A stretch of DNA of 64,000 nt from Methylobacterium sp. SyP6R (GCF_019216885.1 NZ_JAAQRC020000001.1:5149501-5213500); one strand, 5' to 3'; positions 30,586-44,646 are shown, counted from the stretch's first letter. Notes: generated from the sequence alone by a model not told the origin. A program made the numbers and translations.

Positions 30586-33540
30586 TCAGACCGCCAGGGC
30601 CTCGTTGAGGAAGGCCTGGAGCTGGTCGAGGTGCTTCGACATCAGGCCGACGGCGGTCGAGGCCGAGGCCGGGCGGCCGACGTAGCGCGGGCGCTTGGAG
30701 GCGGAGCCGGCCTGGTTGAGGACCCATTCGAGGTAGGGGTCGACGAAGGCCCACGAGCCCATGTTCTTGGGCTCCTCCTGGCACCACACCACCTCGGCGT
30801 TGCGGAACCGGGAGATCTCGGTGGCGAGCGACTTCAGCGGGAACGGGTAGAGCTGCTCGACGCGCATCAGGTACACGTCGGAGATGCCGCGCTTCTCACG
30901 CTCCTCGTAGAGGTCGTAATAGACCTTGCCCGAGCAGAGCACGACGCGCCGGACCTTGTCGTCCTTGACGAGCTTCACGCCGTCCTGCGCCTTCTCGGCG
31001 TCGTCCCACAGCACCCGGTGGAAGGTCGAGCCCTCGGCGATGTCGGCGAGCGCCGAGACCGCCCGCTTGTGGCGCAGCAGCGACTTCGGGGTCATCAGCA
31101 CCAGCGGCTTGCGGAAGTCCCGCTTCAGCTGGCGGCGCAGGATGTGGAAGTAGTTCGAGGGCGTCGTGCAGTTGGCGACCTGCATGTTGTCCTCGGCGCA
31201 CATCTGCAGGTAGCGCTCAAGACGCGCCGACGAGTGCTCCGGACCCTGGCCCTCGTAGCCGTGCGGCAGCAGCATCACCAGGCCCGACATGCGCAGCCAC
31301 TTGCGCTCGCCGCTGCTGATGAACTGGTCGACCACGACCTGCGCGCCGTTGGCGAAGTCGCCGAACTGCGCCTCCCACAGCACCAGGGAGTTCGGCTCGG
31401 CCAGGGAGTAGCCGTACTCGAAGCCGAGCACCGCCTCCTCCGAGAGCATCGAGTTGATGACCTCGTAGCGGCTCTGGCCGTCCTTGATGTGGTTGAGGGG
31501 CGTGTAGCGCTCCTCGTTCTCCTGGTCGATCACCACCGAGTGGCGCTGCGAGAAGGTGCCGCGCTCGACGTCCTGGCCCGACAGGCGGACCCGATGGCCT
31601 TCCGTGAGGAGCGAGCCGAAGGCGAGCGCCTCGGCGGTCGCCCAGTCCAGGCCCTCGCCGGTCTCGATCGCCTTGGCGCGGTTGTCGAGGAAGCGCCGGA
31701 TGGTGCGGTGCAGGTGGAAATCCTGCGGCACCGTGGTGATGGCGTGCCCGATCTCCCGCAGGGTGTCGGCCGGCACGCCGGTGCGGCCGCGGCGCGGGTC
31801 GTCCTCGTCCTCGCGCACCGCCTTCAGGCCCGACCAGCGGCCGTCGAGCCAGTCGGCCTTGTTGGCCTTGTAGGCGGTGGCGATGTCGAACTCGCTGTCG
31901 AGGGTGGCGCGGAACTCGGCCTTGCGGTCCTCCAGCTCCTTCTGGCTCAGCACGCCGCTCTCGGTCAGCCGCTTGCCGTAGGTCTCCAGCGTCGAGGGAT
32001 GCTTGCGGATGATCTGGTACATCTTCGGCTGGGTGAACGCGGGCTCGTCGCCCTCGTTGTGGCCGAAGCGGCGGTAGCAGAGCATGTCGATCACGACAGG
32101 CTTGTGGAACTTCTGCCGGTACTCGGTGGCGATCTTGGCCGCGAAGGTGACGGCCTCGGGGTCGTCGCCGTTGCAGTGGAAGATCGGCGCCTCGACCATC
32201 TTCGCCACGTCGGACGGATAGGGCGAGGAGCGCGAGAAGCGCGGATCGGTGGTGAAGCCGATCTGGTTGTTGATGATGAAGTGGATCGAGCCGCCGGTGC
32301 GGTGGCCCTTCAGGCCCGACAGGCCCAGGCATTCCGCCACCACGCCCTGGCCGGCGAAGGCGGCGTCGCCGTGGATGAGGAGCGGCAGCACGGTGGTGCG
32401 CTGCTCGTCGCCGGTCTGGTCCTGCTTGGCGCGCACCTTGCCGAGCACCACCGGATCGACGATCTCGAGATGCGAGGGGTTGGCGGTCAGCGACAGGTGG
32501 ACGGTGTTGCCGTCGAAGGCCCGGTCGCTCGAGGCGCCGAGGTGGTACTTCACGTCACCCGAGCCCTCGACCTCGGCCGGGGAGGACGAGCCGCCCTTGA
32601 ACTCGTGGAAGATCGCCCGGAAGGGCTTCGACATCACGTTGGCGAGCACGTTGAGGCGGCCGCGATGGGCCATGCCGAGCACGATGTCGGTGACGCCGAG
32701 CGCGCCGCCGCGCTTGATGATCTGCTCGAGCGCCGGGACCATCGCCTCCGAGCCGTCGAGGCCGAAGCGCTTGGTGCCGGTATACTTGAGGTCCAAGAAC
32801 TTCTCGAAGCCTTCGGCCTCGATCATCTTGTTGAGGATCGCCCGCCGGCCCTGCTCGGTGAACGAGATCTCCTTGTCCTTGCCCTCGATGCGCTCCTGGA
32901 TCCAGGCCTTCTCCTCCGGATCGGAGATGTGCATGAACTCGACGCCGAGCGTCTGGCAGTAGGTCCGCTCCAGGATCGCGACGATCTCCCGGATGGTGCC
33001 GAATTCGAGGCCGAGCACGTTGTCGAGGAAGATCGGGCGGTCCCAATCGGACTCGGCGAAGCCGTAATGCTGCGGGTGCAGCTCCTCGTGGTCGCCGCGC
33101 GGCTGGAGGCCGAGCGGATCGAGCTTGGCGTGGAGATGGCCGCGCATGCGGTAGGCGCGGATCAGCATGATCGCGCGGACCGAATCCTTGGTGGCCTGGA
33201 GCACGTCGGCCGGGGCGACGGGCTGGCCCTTGGCCTCCTGCTTCGCCTTGATCTTCTCGCCGACCGCCTTCTCGACCTGCGCCCAGTTGCCGTCGAGCGC
33301 CGAGACGATCTCGCCGTTGGCGGCGATCGGCCAGTTCGGCTTCGCCCAGGACGCGCCCTCGGCATTCTTGACGACGATCGCGCTCTCCTCCTTCAATCCG
33401 GAGAAGAAGCTGCGCCACTCGGGATCGACCGCGTTGGGGTCCCGGGTGTAGGTCGCGTAGAGCTCCTCGATGTAGTCGGCGTTGCCTCCGTAGAGGAACG
33501 AGGTTCCGAGGAGGGCGTCGTTCGCGTCCTGGCGTGCCAT
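30586..33540 (-). CDS. sucA: 2-oxoglutarate dehydrogenase E1 component
   Basis: The 984-residue thiamine-diphosphate enzyme starts with MARQDANDALLGTSFLYGGN and YIEELYATY, the peripheral E2-binding segment. Further on come AHRGRLNVL (substrate-binding His), HGDAAFAGQG, NNQIGFTTDP and FRKPLVLMTPKSLLRH. It decarboxylates 2-oxoglutarate and succinylates E2. Length agrees with rhizobial enzymes (about 990). 212 bp separate it from sucD upstream; this gap may hold an internal promoter. Operon member. Confidence 0.97.
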   Translation of the reverse strand: MARQDANDALLGTSFLYGGNADYIEELYATYTRDPNAVDPEWRSFFSGLKEESAIVVKNAEGASWAKPNWPIAANGEIVSALDGNWAQVEKAVGEKIKAKQEAKGQPVAPADVLQATKDSVRAIMLIRAYRMRGHLHAKLDPLGLQPRGDHEELHPQHYGFAESDWDRPIFLDNVLGLEFGTIREIVAILERTYCQTLGVEFMHISDPEEKAWIQERIEGKDKEISFTEQGRRAILNKMIEAEGFEKFLDLKYTGTKRFGLDGSEAMVPALEQIIKRGGALGVTDIVLGMAHRGRLNVLANVMSKPFRAIFHEFKGGSSSPAEVEGSGDVKYHLGASSDRAFDGNTVHLSLTANPSHLEIVDPVVLGKVRAKQDQTGDEQRTTVLPLLIHGDAAFAGQGVVAECLGLSGLKGHRTGGSIHFIINNQIGFTTDPRFSRSSPYPSDVAKMVEAPIFHCNGDDPEAVTFAAKIATEYRQKFHKPVVIDMLCYRRFGHNEGDEPAFTQPKMYQIIRKHPSTLETYGKRLTESGVLSQKELEDRKAEFRATLDSEFDIATAYKANKADWLDGRWSGLKAVREDEDDPRRGRTGVPADTLREIGHAITTVPQDFHLHRTIRRFLDNRAKAIETGEGLDWATAEALAFGSLLTEGHRVRLSGQDVERGTFSQRHSVVIDQENEERYTPLNHIKDGQSRYEVINSMLSEEAVLGFEYGYSLAEPNSLVLWEAQFGDFANGAQVVVDQFISSGERKWLRMSGLVMLLPHGYEGQGPEHSSARLERYLQMCAEDNMQVANCTTPSNYFHILRRQLKRDFRKPLVLMTPKSLLRHKRAVSALADIAEGSTFHRVLWDDAEKAQDGVKLVKDDKVRRVVLCSGKVYYDLYEEREKRGISDVYLMRVEQLYPFPLKSLATEISRFRNAEVVWCQEEPKNMGSWAFVDPYLEWVLNQAGSASKRPRYVGRPASASTAVGLMSKHLDQLQAFLNEALAV

Positions 33541-33752
33541 GGCGATCTGTCTATCCGCGCTGGTCGATCGGGGGCCGGCTTCTCTCCCTCAGTTGAGGCG
33601 GGAGGATGGCGGGGGATCGACGGTGGGGGCGTCCGGTCTCACCGGACGCGAGGATGTCTTACGCACTCAAGAGAGTTGACGTTTGCTTGCGATATGGGTG
33701 CGGAACCGGAATTCCGCACGCCACGCCTGCCATGCGCGAGGCGAAGGGCTTT

Positions 33753-34637
33753 TTAGCCCTTCAGGACCTCGACCAGGGTCTTGCCGAGACGGGCCGGCGA
33801 CGGCGAGACGCGGATGCCGGCCTCCTCCATCGCGGCGATCTTGTCCTCGGCGCCGCCCTTGCCGCCCGAGATGATCGCGCCGGCATGGCCCATGCGGCGG
33901 CCGGGAGGGGCGGTGCGGCCGGCGATGAAGCCGACCATCGGCTTCTTGCGGCCGCGCTTGGCCTCGTCACGGATGAACTGCGCCGCCTCTTCCTCGGCCG
34001 AGCCGCCGATCTCGCCGATCATCACGATCGACTCGGTCTTGTCGTCACCTAAGAACATCTCCAGCATGTCGATGAACTCGGTGCCCTTGACCGGGTCGCC
34101 GCCGATGCCGACCGCCGTGGTCTGGCCGAGGCCCTCGTTGGTGGTCTGGAACACCGCCTCGTAGGTCAGCGTGCCGGAGCGCGACACGATGCCGACCGAG
34201 CCCGGACGGAAGATGTTGGCCGGCATGATGCCGATCTTCGACTCGCCGGCCGTCACGATGCCGGGGCAGTTCGGGCCGATGAGGCGCGACTTCGAGCCTT
34301 CGAGCGAGCGCTTGACGCGCACCATGTCGAGGACCGGGATGCCTTCGGTGATGCAGACGATCAGCGGGATCTCGGCGTCGATCGCCTCGCAGATCGCGTC
34401 GGCGGCGCCCGGCGGCGGCACGTAGACCACCGAGGCGTCGGCGCCGGTGGCGTGGCGGGCTTCCTTCACAGTGTCGAACACCGGCAGGCCGAGATGGGTC
34501 GCGCCGCCCTTCCCCGGCGAGGTGCCGCCGACCATCTTGGTGCCGTAGGCGATCGCCTGCTCGGAGTGGAAGGTCCCGTTCTTGCCGGTGAAGCCCTGGC
34601 AGATGACCTTGGTGTTCTTGTCGATGAGGATGGACAT
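33753..34637 (-). CDS. sucD: Succinate-CoA ligase subunit alpha
   Basis: The 294-residue subunit begins [27 protein letters not shown], the CoA-binding domain; [19 protein letters not shown] follows, and H251 in [16 protein letters not shown] is the phosphorylated histidine. With SucC it makes ATP or GTP from succinyl-CoA. It is usually directly after sucC, but here a toxin-antitoxin pair of 745 bp intervenes, ending 23 bp before this gene. Confidence 0.97.
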   Translation of the reverse strand: MSILIDKNTKVICQGFTGKNGTFHSEQAIAYGTKMVGGTSPGKGGATHLGLPVFDTVKEARHATGADASVVYVPPPGAADAICEAIDAEIPLIVCITEGIPVLDMVRVKRSLEGSKSRLIGPNCPGIVTAGESKIGIMPANIFRPGSVGIVSRSGTLTYEAVFQTTNEGLGQTTAVGIGGDPVKGTEFIDMLEMFLGDDKTESIVMIGEIGGSAEEEAAQFIRDEAKRGRKKPMVGFIAGRTAPPGRRMGHAGAIISGGKGGAEDKIAAMEEAGIRVSPSPARLGKTLVEVLKG

Positions 34638-34660
34638 GCGTGTCTTTCCGGCGTGCGTGT

Positions 34661-35080
34661 TCAGATCGGACGGAACGGGTTCACCACACGGACCGAGCCG
34701 TAGGTCTGCCCGTCATTGAGGTCTTCGCTGTAGACGACCGGGGCATCGAGCCGTTCGGCCGCCGCGATGATCGCTGCGTCCCAGTAGTTGATCCGGTAGC
34801 GGTCGCAGATCTCGGCCGCCCGCGTGACGCTCTCGAAGGTGATGGGCGAAACGTGACGGTCCCGCAGGATGTCCATCCACGCGATCGCTTCTGCCGAGGT
34901 GAACGGCGTCTTCGACTTGCGCGTGGCGTTGTAGAAGAATTCCTGCAAGACCTGTCCCGAGATGCCGAAATCCGTCTCCGCGATGAGCAGGCGGGCGCGC
35001 TCGTACTTGCTGGGTGCCGAGAAGCGGCCGAGGGCCGCATAGATCAGCACGTTCGTGTCGAGGAAGCAGTCAGGGCTCAT
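34661..35080 (-). CDS. PIN-domain ribonuclease toxin (VapC-like)
   Basis: A 139-residue PIN-fold protein. Acidic metal ligands are D8 in [10 protein letters not shown]47 in QVLQEFF, D101 in NYWDAAII and D120 or D123 in SEDLNDGQ, so the active site looks intact. VapC-type toxins cut RNA, often initiator tRNA or rRNA, unless bound by an antitoxin. Its ATG lies inside the last codons of the upstream antitoxin gene (11-base overlap), a classic coupled arrangement. It is wedged between sucC and sucD on the same strand. Some stretches are a little less GC-rich than the neighbours. Confidence 0.88.
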   Translation of the reverse strand: MSPDCFLDTNVLIYAALGRFSAPSKYERARLLIAETDFGISGQVLQEFFYNATRKSKTPFTSAEAIAWMDILRDRHVSPITFESVTRAAEICDRYRINYWDAAIIAAAERLDAPVVYSEDLNDGQTYGSVRVVNPFRPI

Positions 35081-35405
35081 AGGAGCGCGTCCTGCTCCAC
35101 ACGTCCGACCCGAGGTCGCCGGTGGTGGCGTCGATCAGGGCGAGCAGACGCCGACGGTTGTCGGCATAGGTCTCGGCCCGGCCCCGACGCCGGTCGTGGA
35201 GGGCGGCGCGGCCCTCCTCCGGCTGCTCGTCCAGCACGGCCATGATCGCGCGGTGACCCGGATTGTGGATCTCCACGGGTGCGAGCGCGACGAGGTCCCT
35301 GGCATGCTGCTGAAGCAGGTCCTCGATCGAGGTCTGCCGCGCCCGCGCCACGCTGGCGACGCGGTCGAGGGTCGTCTCGTCGAGGTCCAGGATCACCTTC
35401 GTCAT
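35070..35405 (-). CDS. Putative antitoxin partner of the PIN toxin
   Basis: A 111-residue protein whose first part, MTKVILDLDETTLDRVASVARARQT then SIEDLLQQHARDLV, has the strand-helix-helix look of ribbon-helix-helix (CopG/Arc-like) DNA-binding antitoxins. The rest (about 45-111) is charged and probably disordered until bound to the toxin: RRRGRAETYADNRRRLLALID. Assigned by position and architecture; no named family is certain. The gene starts 36 bp after sucC and overlaps the toxin by 11 bases. Confidence 0.75.
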   Translation of the reverse strand: MTKVILDLDETTLDRVASVARARQTSIEDLLQQHARDLVALAPVEIHNPGHRAIMAVLDEQPEEGRAALHDRRRGRAETYADNRRRLLALIDATTGDLGSDVWSRTRSYEP

Positions 35406-35441
35406 CGCTCGCTCCGATCGTCCGGGTCGGCCCCGCGTCCT

Positions 35442-36638
<1,197 letters not shown>

Positions 36639-36721
36639 GGGGCGACAAGCTTTCTGAAAGTCAGGCGGGGCGTGCGTGCAGAGGCGGCGCGGGGAAGGCC
36701 CCCGCGCCGCTCAAATCCGGG

Positions 36722-37906
<1,185 letters not shown>

Positions 37907-37934
37907 TTACATTTTCGATAGTTTGTCAGCGCCG

Positions 37935-38651
37935 CTACAGCGTGCCGATGCGCAGGATTCGCAGCATCGCCCGGATGACTGCGCCGAGGCGGGTCTCGAT
38001 CAGGTCGCGGGGCATCTCGGCGTCGAGCTGGATCGAGACCGGGTGCAGGAAGCGGTGGCTGGTGTCGAAGATGAAGGCGATGCCGCGCTCGCGGTCGCGC
38101 AAGGAGAATGTGCCGGCATTCATCCCCTCCTCGATCACCCGCTCGACCAGCTGGCGCAGGCGGCCGCGATGGCGCCGGGCGATCGGCCGGGACTCGACCG
38201 TGGCGTCGCGGTGGACGGCGAACAGGTGCGGGTCCCGCGCCAGCACCTCGCGCTGCATCGAGGCGAGCGCCAGCAGCAAGCGTTCGAGCTTGTCGTCGGC
38301 GGGGTCCGGCGCATCCGCGATGGCGCCGAGCTCGGCCTCGACCTCGCGCAGCCAGCGGCCCGCCACCGCATCGACGAGGGCGGTCTTCGACGGGAAGTAG
38401 CGGTAGACGTTGGCATGCGTCATGCCTGCCTCGGCCGCGACCCCCACCACCGTGACCTGCCGGTGGCCGAGCCGGCGCAGGTGGTCGGCCGCGATGGCAA
38501 GCAGCCGCGCATCCGCCGAGGGTGGCACCGGCCGGGCGCGGGCGTTCGGGCCGGGGGAGCTTGAGCCGGGATAGTTCGGGCCCGTTGAGAACGGCGGGTC
38601 CGCCGGATGCGTCTCGTCGCGGGTCTGGGCGCCGGGGCGGCTGCGGGGCAT
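37935..38651 (-). CDS. TetR-family transcriptional regulator
   Basis: A 238-residue protein with a TetR helix-turn-helix at about 50-95 (VTVVGVAAEAGMTHANVYRYFPSKTALVDAVAG, quoted as VAAEAGMTHANVYRYFPSK), then an all-helical ligand domain. The first 45 residues are a Pro-rich, probably disordered extension, unusual for the family; no later start codon is apparent before the DNA-binding domain. It is upstream of mdh on the same strand, 250 bp away, and is not obviously part of the TCA operon. Targets unknown. Confidence 0.88.
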   Translation of the reverse strand: MPRSRPGAQTRDETHPADPPFSTGPNYPGSSSPGPNARARPVPPSADARLLAIAADHLRRLGHRQVTVVGVAAEAGMTHANVYRYFPSKTALVDAVAGRWLREVEAELGAIADAPDPADDKLERLLLALASMQREVLARDPHLFAVHRDATVESRPIARRHRGRLRQLVERVIEEGMNAGTFSLRDRERGIAFIFDTSHRFLHPVSIQLDAEMPRDLIETRLGAVIRAMLRILRIGTL

Positions 38652-38755
38652 GGAACTCGAAAGACAGTCAGGATCGACGGCGCGACGATCCCGCCAGGGT
38701 AGCGGCCGGCTGGCGCCAGGAGAAGCCCCGCTCCGGCGCCTTGGAGCCGCAGTCG

Positions 38756-39325
38756 TCAGACCCGGTAGCGCCGGTGCAGGCTCGACACCACGTCCTCCGC
38801 CAACCCCAGCCGCTCGGCGAGATAGGCGAGATACAGTTGGTTGACTCTGCGGCGCTGGTCGACGGCGAGCAGCGAGGCGACGTAGGCATAGGCGCCGAGA
38901 TCGGCGTCCAGGATCGCGTCGAGCAGGTCGCCGAGCGCCAGCGGCGCGGCGAGCGCCTTGTCGAGGCGCTGGCGCTCGGCCTCCGCGGCGCTGATCCGGG
39001 CCAGCGCGTCGCGCACCGGGGCCGGGTCCTGCCGCCGCCCCTGCGCCAGGAACGCCGCCGCCATCGCCTGGATGACGAGGTCGCGCTGCGCGGGCTCCAG
39101 CACCCTGAGGTTCAGGGTCAGCGGCACCAGGGTCTGGTGGCGGTTCTGCAGGAAGGCGTGCAGCACCTTCTGGCTCAGGGCCTCGGTCACCACCGCATCC
39201 GCCCGGCCGGCCCGCCGGTCGCGCCGCGAGGCCCGGACCGGAGCGGCCGGGTCTTGCGCCGGGCCTTGCACCTCCTCGGCCGGATCGCCGCCGCCGAAGG
39301 CGCGGGTGAGGAAGGCGAAGCTCAT
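38756..39325 (-). CDS. DUF533-like protein (TerB-related)
   Basis: A 189-residue soluble, helical protein. The C-terminal part (about 140-189: DADLGAYAYVASLLAVD, then YLAYLAERLGLAEDVVSSLH) follows the DUF533 pattern seen in YebE-like proteins related to TerB. The N-terminal half is not recognised. Function unknown. The ATG 39325 is preferred; the frame is open to 39472, but upstream codons are Arg/Gly-rich and overlap the divergent hydrolase start. Confidence 0.6.
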   Translation of the reverse strand: MSFAFLTRAFGGGDPAEEVQGPAQDPAAPVRASRRDRRAGRADAVVTEALSQKVLHAFLQNRHQTLVPLTLNLRVLEPAQRDLVIQAMAAAFLAQGRRQDPAPVRDALARISAAEAERQRLDKALAAPLALGDLLDAILDADLGAYAYVASLLAVDQRRRVNQLYLAYLAERLGLAEDVVSSLHRRYRV

Positions 39326-39470
39326 GCGGGATTCCGGGCCGGACCTTTCAAGTCCCGCATCAACGTGCGACCGGGCGCCGGGCTCCGCCGCCCCTCCCCG
39401 CTCTCTGCGTTGCGGGCCCGCCCGCCCGTGGCTAAAGCCGGCCCGGACCTCGCGCGGGAGCACAAACGCC

Positions 39471-40235
39471 ATGCAGACCTTCGACTCGGACGGCGTGCCG
39501 ATCGCCTATCTCGACGTCGCCCCGGCCGAGGGCGCGGCCGAGCCGATCCTGCTGATCCACGGCTTCGCGTCGAACCACGCCGTCAACTGGGTCAACACCT
39601 CCTGGGTGCGCAGCCTGACCGGAGCCGGGCGGCGGGTGATCGCGCTGGACAATCGCGGCCACGGCCGCAGCGGCAAGCTCTACGAGCCGGAGGCCTACGG
39701 CTCCGACCTGATGGCGGAGGATGCCCGCCGGCTCCTCGACCACCTGGAGATCCCCCGCGCCGACGTGATGGGGTACTCGATGGGCGCGCGGATCACCGCC
39801 TTTCTGGCGCTCGGCCACCCGGACCGCGTCCGCTCGGCCGTGCTCGGGGGTCTCGGCATCCACCTGGTCGAGGGGCGCGGGCTGCCCGCCGGCATCTCGG
39901 ACGCGATGGAGGCGCCGTCGCGCGACGCGGTCACCGACCCGACGGCGCGGATGTTCCGGGTCTTCGCCGAATCGACCGGCAGCGACCTGCGGGCGCTCGC
40001 CGCCTGCATGCGCGGCTCGCGCCAGACCCTGTCCCGGGCCGAAGTCGCGCAGATCGAGGTCCCGGTGCTGGTGGCGGTGGGTACCACCGACACGGTGGCG
40101 GGGTCGGGCCCGGCCCTCGCCGCCCTGATCCCGGAGGCCAAGGCCCTCGACATCCCCAACCGCGACCACAACCTCGCGGTCGGCGACAAGGTGCACAAGG
40201 CCGGCGTGCTGGAGTTCCTGGCGGGGCGGCCCTGA
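39471..40235 (+). CDS. Alpha/beta hydrolase
   Basis: A 254-residue alpha/beta hydrolase: HGFASN at 30-35 (oxyanion region), DNRGHGRS, nucleophile S103 in GYSMGA, a mid-chain acid in VGTTDTVAG, and the C-terminal catalytic His in PNRDHNLAV. It is of the esterase/lactonase-like group; substrate unknown. The gene is divergent from the DUF533-like gene. ATG 39471 is chosen; the frame extends upstream through low-complexity sequence. Confidence 0.87.
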   Translation: MQTFDSDGVPIAYLDVAPAEGAAEPILLIHGFASNHAVNWVNTSWVRSLTGAGRRVIALDNRGHGRSGKLYEPEAYGSDLMAEDARRLLDHLEIPRADVMGYSMGARITAFLALGHPDRVRSAVLGGLGIHLVEGRGLPAGISDAMEAPSRDAVTDPTARMFRVFAESTGSDLRALAACMRGSRQTLSRAEVAQIEVPVLVAVGTTDTVAGSGPALAALIPEAKALDIPNRDHNLAVGDKVHKAGVLEFLAGRP

Positions 40236-40585
40236 CGGGGCGTCGGCCGGAAGCGTACTCGAACCCCTCCCCCCTCTGCGAGCTATCGGATTCACACATC
40301 TCGATTTGAGCGCCTCTCCATTTGAGAATAGCGCGCTTCTCCTCCCCACAACTTGCAGCGATACCGGGCAAGCCCGGGATCGCCGGGGGGAGGGGAAAGC
40401 GCGCATATTTACAGTGAGTTAGCTCTCAAGAGAGAAGCATGAAGCCACTAGCCCGCAGAGGGAGGGTTCGCGTGCGGCGGTCATCCTTCCGCGTCGCACA
40501 GACGGATTGCAAGTCGATCGGTTGTGCGCAAAACAATAGGGTAGCTGCGCGCCCCGGAAGAGGGCGCGCGCCCCGGGAGAACGCC
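40236..40585. other. Intergenic region: family B remnants and nested palindrome
   Basis: A 350-bp gap without a credible gene. Half-sites of family B (acccctcccccctctgc at about 40263-40279 and ccgcagagggagggtt at about 40453-40468) flank a palindromic insert (separate entry). About 40500-40560 is less GC-rich and probably holds the promoter of the SnoaL-like gene. Confidence 0.6.
40280..40425. mobile_element. Nested palindromic insert in a family B repeat, possible MITE-like element
   Basis: The ends are gagcta (40280) and tagctc (to 40425). Inside, gcgcgcttctcctcccc (40331-40347) pairs with ggggaggggaaagcgcgc (40387-40404), and the core cgataccgggc/gcccgggatcg (about 40359-40382) is a further dyad. 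The insert is more AT-rich at its edges than its surroundings. No clear target duplication is visible, so mobility is inference. Confidence 0.45.
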
Positions 40586-41002
40586 ATGCCGATCGACGCC
40601 AACAAGGATCTCGCCCGCGCCTACTTCACCGCCTTCCTCGACCGCGACGAGGCCTGGTGGCAGCGGCACATCGCGCCGGACTTCGTGCGGCACGATCCCG
40701 GGCTGAACTTCACGGTGCGCGGCCCCGAGGGCGTGGCCCGGCTCGGCGAGGTGCTGCATGGCGGCGTCACCGAGATGACGTTGCCGATCGACGAGGTGAT
40801 CGCCGAGGGCGACCGGGTGCTGGTGCGCCTGCGCTTCCGGGGCCGCCATACCGGCGACCTGATGGGACTGCCCGCCAGCGGCCGCAGTATCGACATCGCG
40901 GTGATGGACCTGTTTCGCATCGTCGACGGGCGCCTCGTCGAGCATTGGGCGCTGCTGGACAATCTCGGGATGCTGAAGCAGGTCGGCGCCCTCCCGGCCT
41001 GA
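40586..41002 (+). CDS. SnoaL-like polyketide cyclase / ester cyclase family protein
   Basis: A 138-residue NTF2-fold protein. NKDLARAYFTAFLDRD, the FVRHDPGLNFTVRGPEG motif, VRLRFRGRHTGDLMGLPASG and FRIVDGRLVEHWALLDN are typical of the SnoaL-like group, which includes cyclases and many uncharacterised proteins with a barrel pocket. Catalysis cannot be deduced. ATG 40586 has a GGGAGA ribosome site. It lies 38 bp upstream of a GST gene on the same strand, so the two probably form an operon. Confidence 0.85.
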   Translation: MPIDANKDLARAYFTAFLDRDEAWWQRHIAPDFVRHDPGLNFTVRGPEGVARLGEVLHGGVTEMTLPIDEVIAEGDRVLVRLRFRGRHTGDLMGLPASGRSIDIAVMDLFRIVDGRLVEHWALLDNLGMLKQVGALPA

Positions 41003-41040
41003 TCCCCATCCCTCACCACCCGTCAGCCGGGAGCCTCCGC

Positions 41041-41973
41041 ATGTCCACGCCGCAGATCGTCCTGCACCACTACGCCTTCTCGCCTTACGCCGAGAAGGTC
41101 CGCCTCGCCCTCGGGATCAAGGGGCTCGACTGGGGCTCGGTCGAGGTCGCGATGATGCCGCCGCGCCCGCTCCTCGATCCGCTCACCGGCGGCTATCGCC
41201 GCATCCCGGTGATGCAGGTCGGCGCCGACATCTATTGCGACACTCACGCGATCCTGCCCGCCCTGGCGCGGCTGCACCCCGAGCCCGGCCTGTCTCCGGG
41301 TTTCACCCCGGCGCTGGCCGAGGGCCTGACCTACGGCCTGGAACGCGATCTGTGGCTCGCGGTCATCGGCGTTACGGTGCATTTCGCCGGCGACCTGCCC
41401 GAGGCGTTCCTGCGCGACCGCAAGGACGATTACCTCTACGTCGACATCAGCCACGCCGCCATGGAGCCGGATTTCGCCCGCAACGCCCAGCGGGTCGCGG
41501 CCTGGACCGCCTGGCTCGCCGCTTCCCTGTCGGATGGCCGCCGGTTCCTCGGCGGCGACCGGCCGGGGGTGGCGGACCTGGCGCATTACCACCTGCTCTG
41601 GCTGATGCGCGGCGGCGGCCGGGCCGGCTCGGTCGACCGGCTACTCGGGCTCAAACCCCTCCTCGGCTGGATCGACCGGGTCGCCGGCCTCGGCCACGGC
41701 CGGCCGCAAGCGATGACCGCCGAGGCGGCCCTGGAAGTGGCGAAGGCTGCCGAGCCGGCACCGGTCGAGGCCGCGAACGCGGTGCCGGACCTGATCGCGG
41801 CGGCCCCCGGCGAGCCCGTGACGGTGACGCCGGACGATTTCGCCCGCGTGCCGGTCGCAGGGAGGCTCGTCGCGGTCGATGCGGAGCGCATCGTCATCCG
41901 CCGCGACGATACGCAGGTGGGCGTGCTGCACCTGCACTTCCCGCGGGCCGGGTTCACGGTGGCGAAGGGCTGA
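41041..41973 (+). CDS. Glutathione S-transferase family protein with C-terminal extension
   Basis: A 310-residue protein. Residues 1-80 are a thioredoxin-like GST domain (LHHYAFSPYAEKVRLALGIKG, with S14 in the usual catalytic SPY position, RIPVMQVGADIYCDTHAI). Residues about 90-220 are the helical GST-C domain (GDRPGVADLAHYHLLWL). The last 80-90 residues (PDLIAAAPGEPVTVTPDDF to HLHFPRAGF) are an extra domain not usual for GSTs. It may conjugate glutathione or isomerise a substrate. In an apparent operon with the SnoaL-like gene. Confidence 0.85.
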   Translation: MSTPQIVLHHYAFSPYAEKVRLALGIKGLDWGSVEVAMMPPRPLLDPLTGGYRRIPVMQVGADIYCDTHAILPALARLHPEPGLSPGFTPALAEGLTYGLERDLWLAVIGVTVHFAGDLPEAFLRDRKDDYLYVDISHAAMEPDFARNAQRVAAWTAWLAASLSDGRRFLGGDRPGVADLAHYHLLWLMRGGGRAGSVDRLLGLKPLLGWIDRVAGLGHGRPQAMTAEAALEVAKAAEPAPVEAANAVPDLIAAAPGEPVTVTPDDFARVPVAGRLVAVDAERIVIRRDDTQVGVLHLHFPRAGFTVAKG

Positions 41974-42345
41974 AGGCCGGCGGTCCCGGCGGATCGGCTC
42001 ACCCATCCGCGCCGTGCCGGCGCCGCGGCCCCGGCACGATGCCCGCTCGCAAGCCCCCGGGCCGCGATGAACGGGAATTTAGTGGCCGCAACGGGATCGG
42101 CGCCTATCTGCCCCGGCGCATGGTCTGATCGTGTCGGGTCCGGGATGAAGAGCTGTGTCCTCAAGTCGGCGCCAGGGGCGGAACCGCCCATCGCCCAGGG
42201 GCATGGCCATATCCATATACTCGGCACCAGTATAATGCATCCTCCGGGATCGAACCAGAACTTCTGAGCGGCGTGCCTCGCGCGGTCGAGGCCCGTCGCT
42301 CGTGCATCCCGATCGCCGCGCGATCGGCACGGAAGGAGCCACGGC
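41974..42345. other. Intergenic region upstream of katG
   Basis: A 372-bp gap. It includes a TATAAT at 42231-42236 within a locally AT-richer stretch (ccatatccatatac), about 110 bp before the katG start, but no good -35 at 17 bp. No repeat of families A-C and no gene is seen. An OxyR- or Fur-type operator is expected for katG but I cannot identify one with confidence. Confidence 0.4.

Positions 42346-44646
<2,301 letters not shown>

Noticed and set aside
30520..33756. Open frame of 1078 codons on the plus strand
   Set aside because: It is the antisense of sucA, rich in His/Gln/Val/Leu runs with no family likeness.
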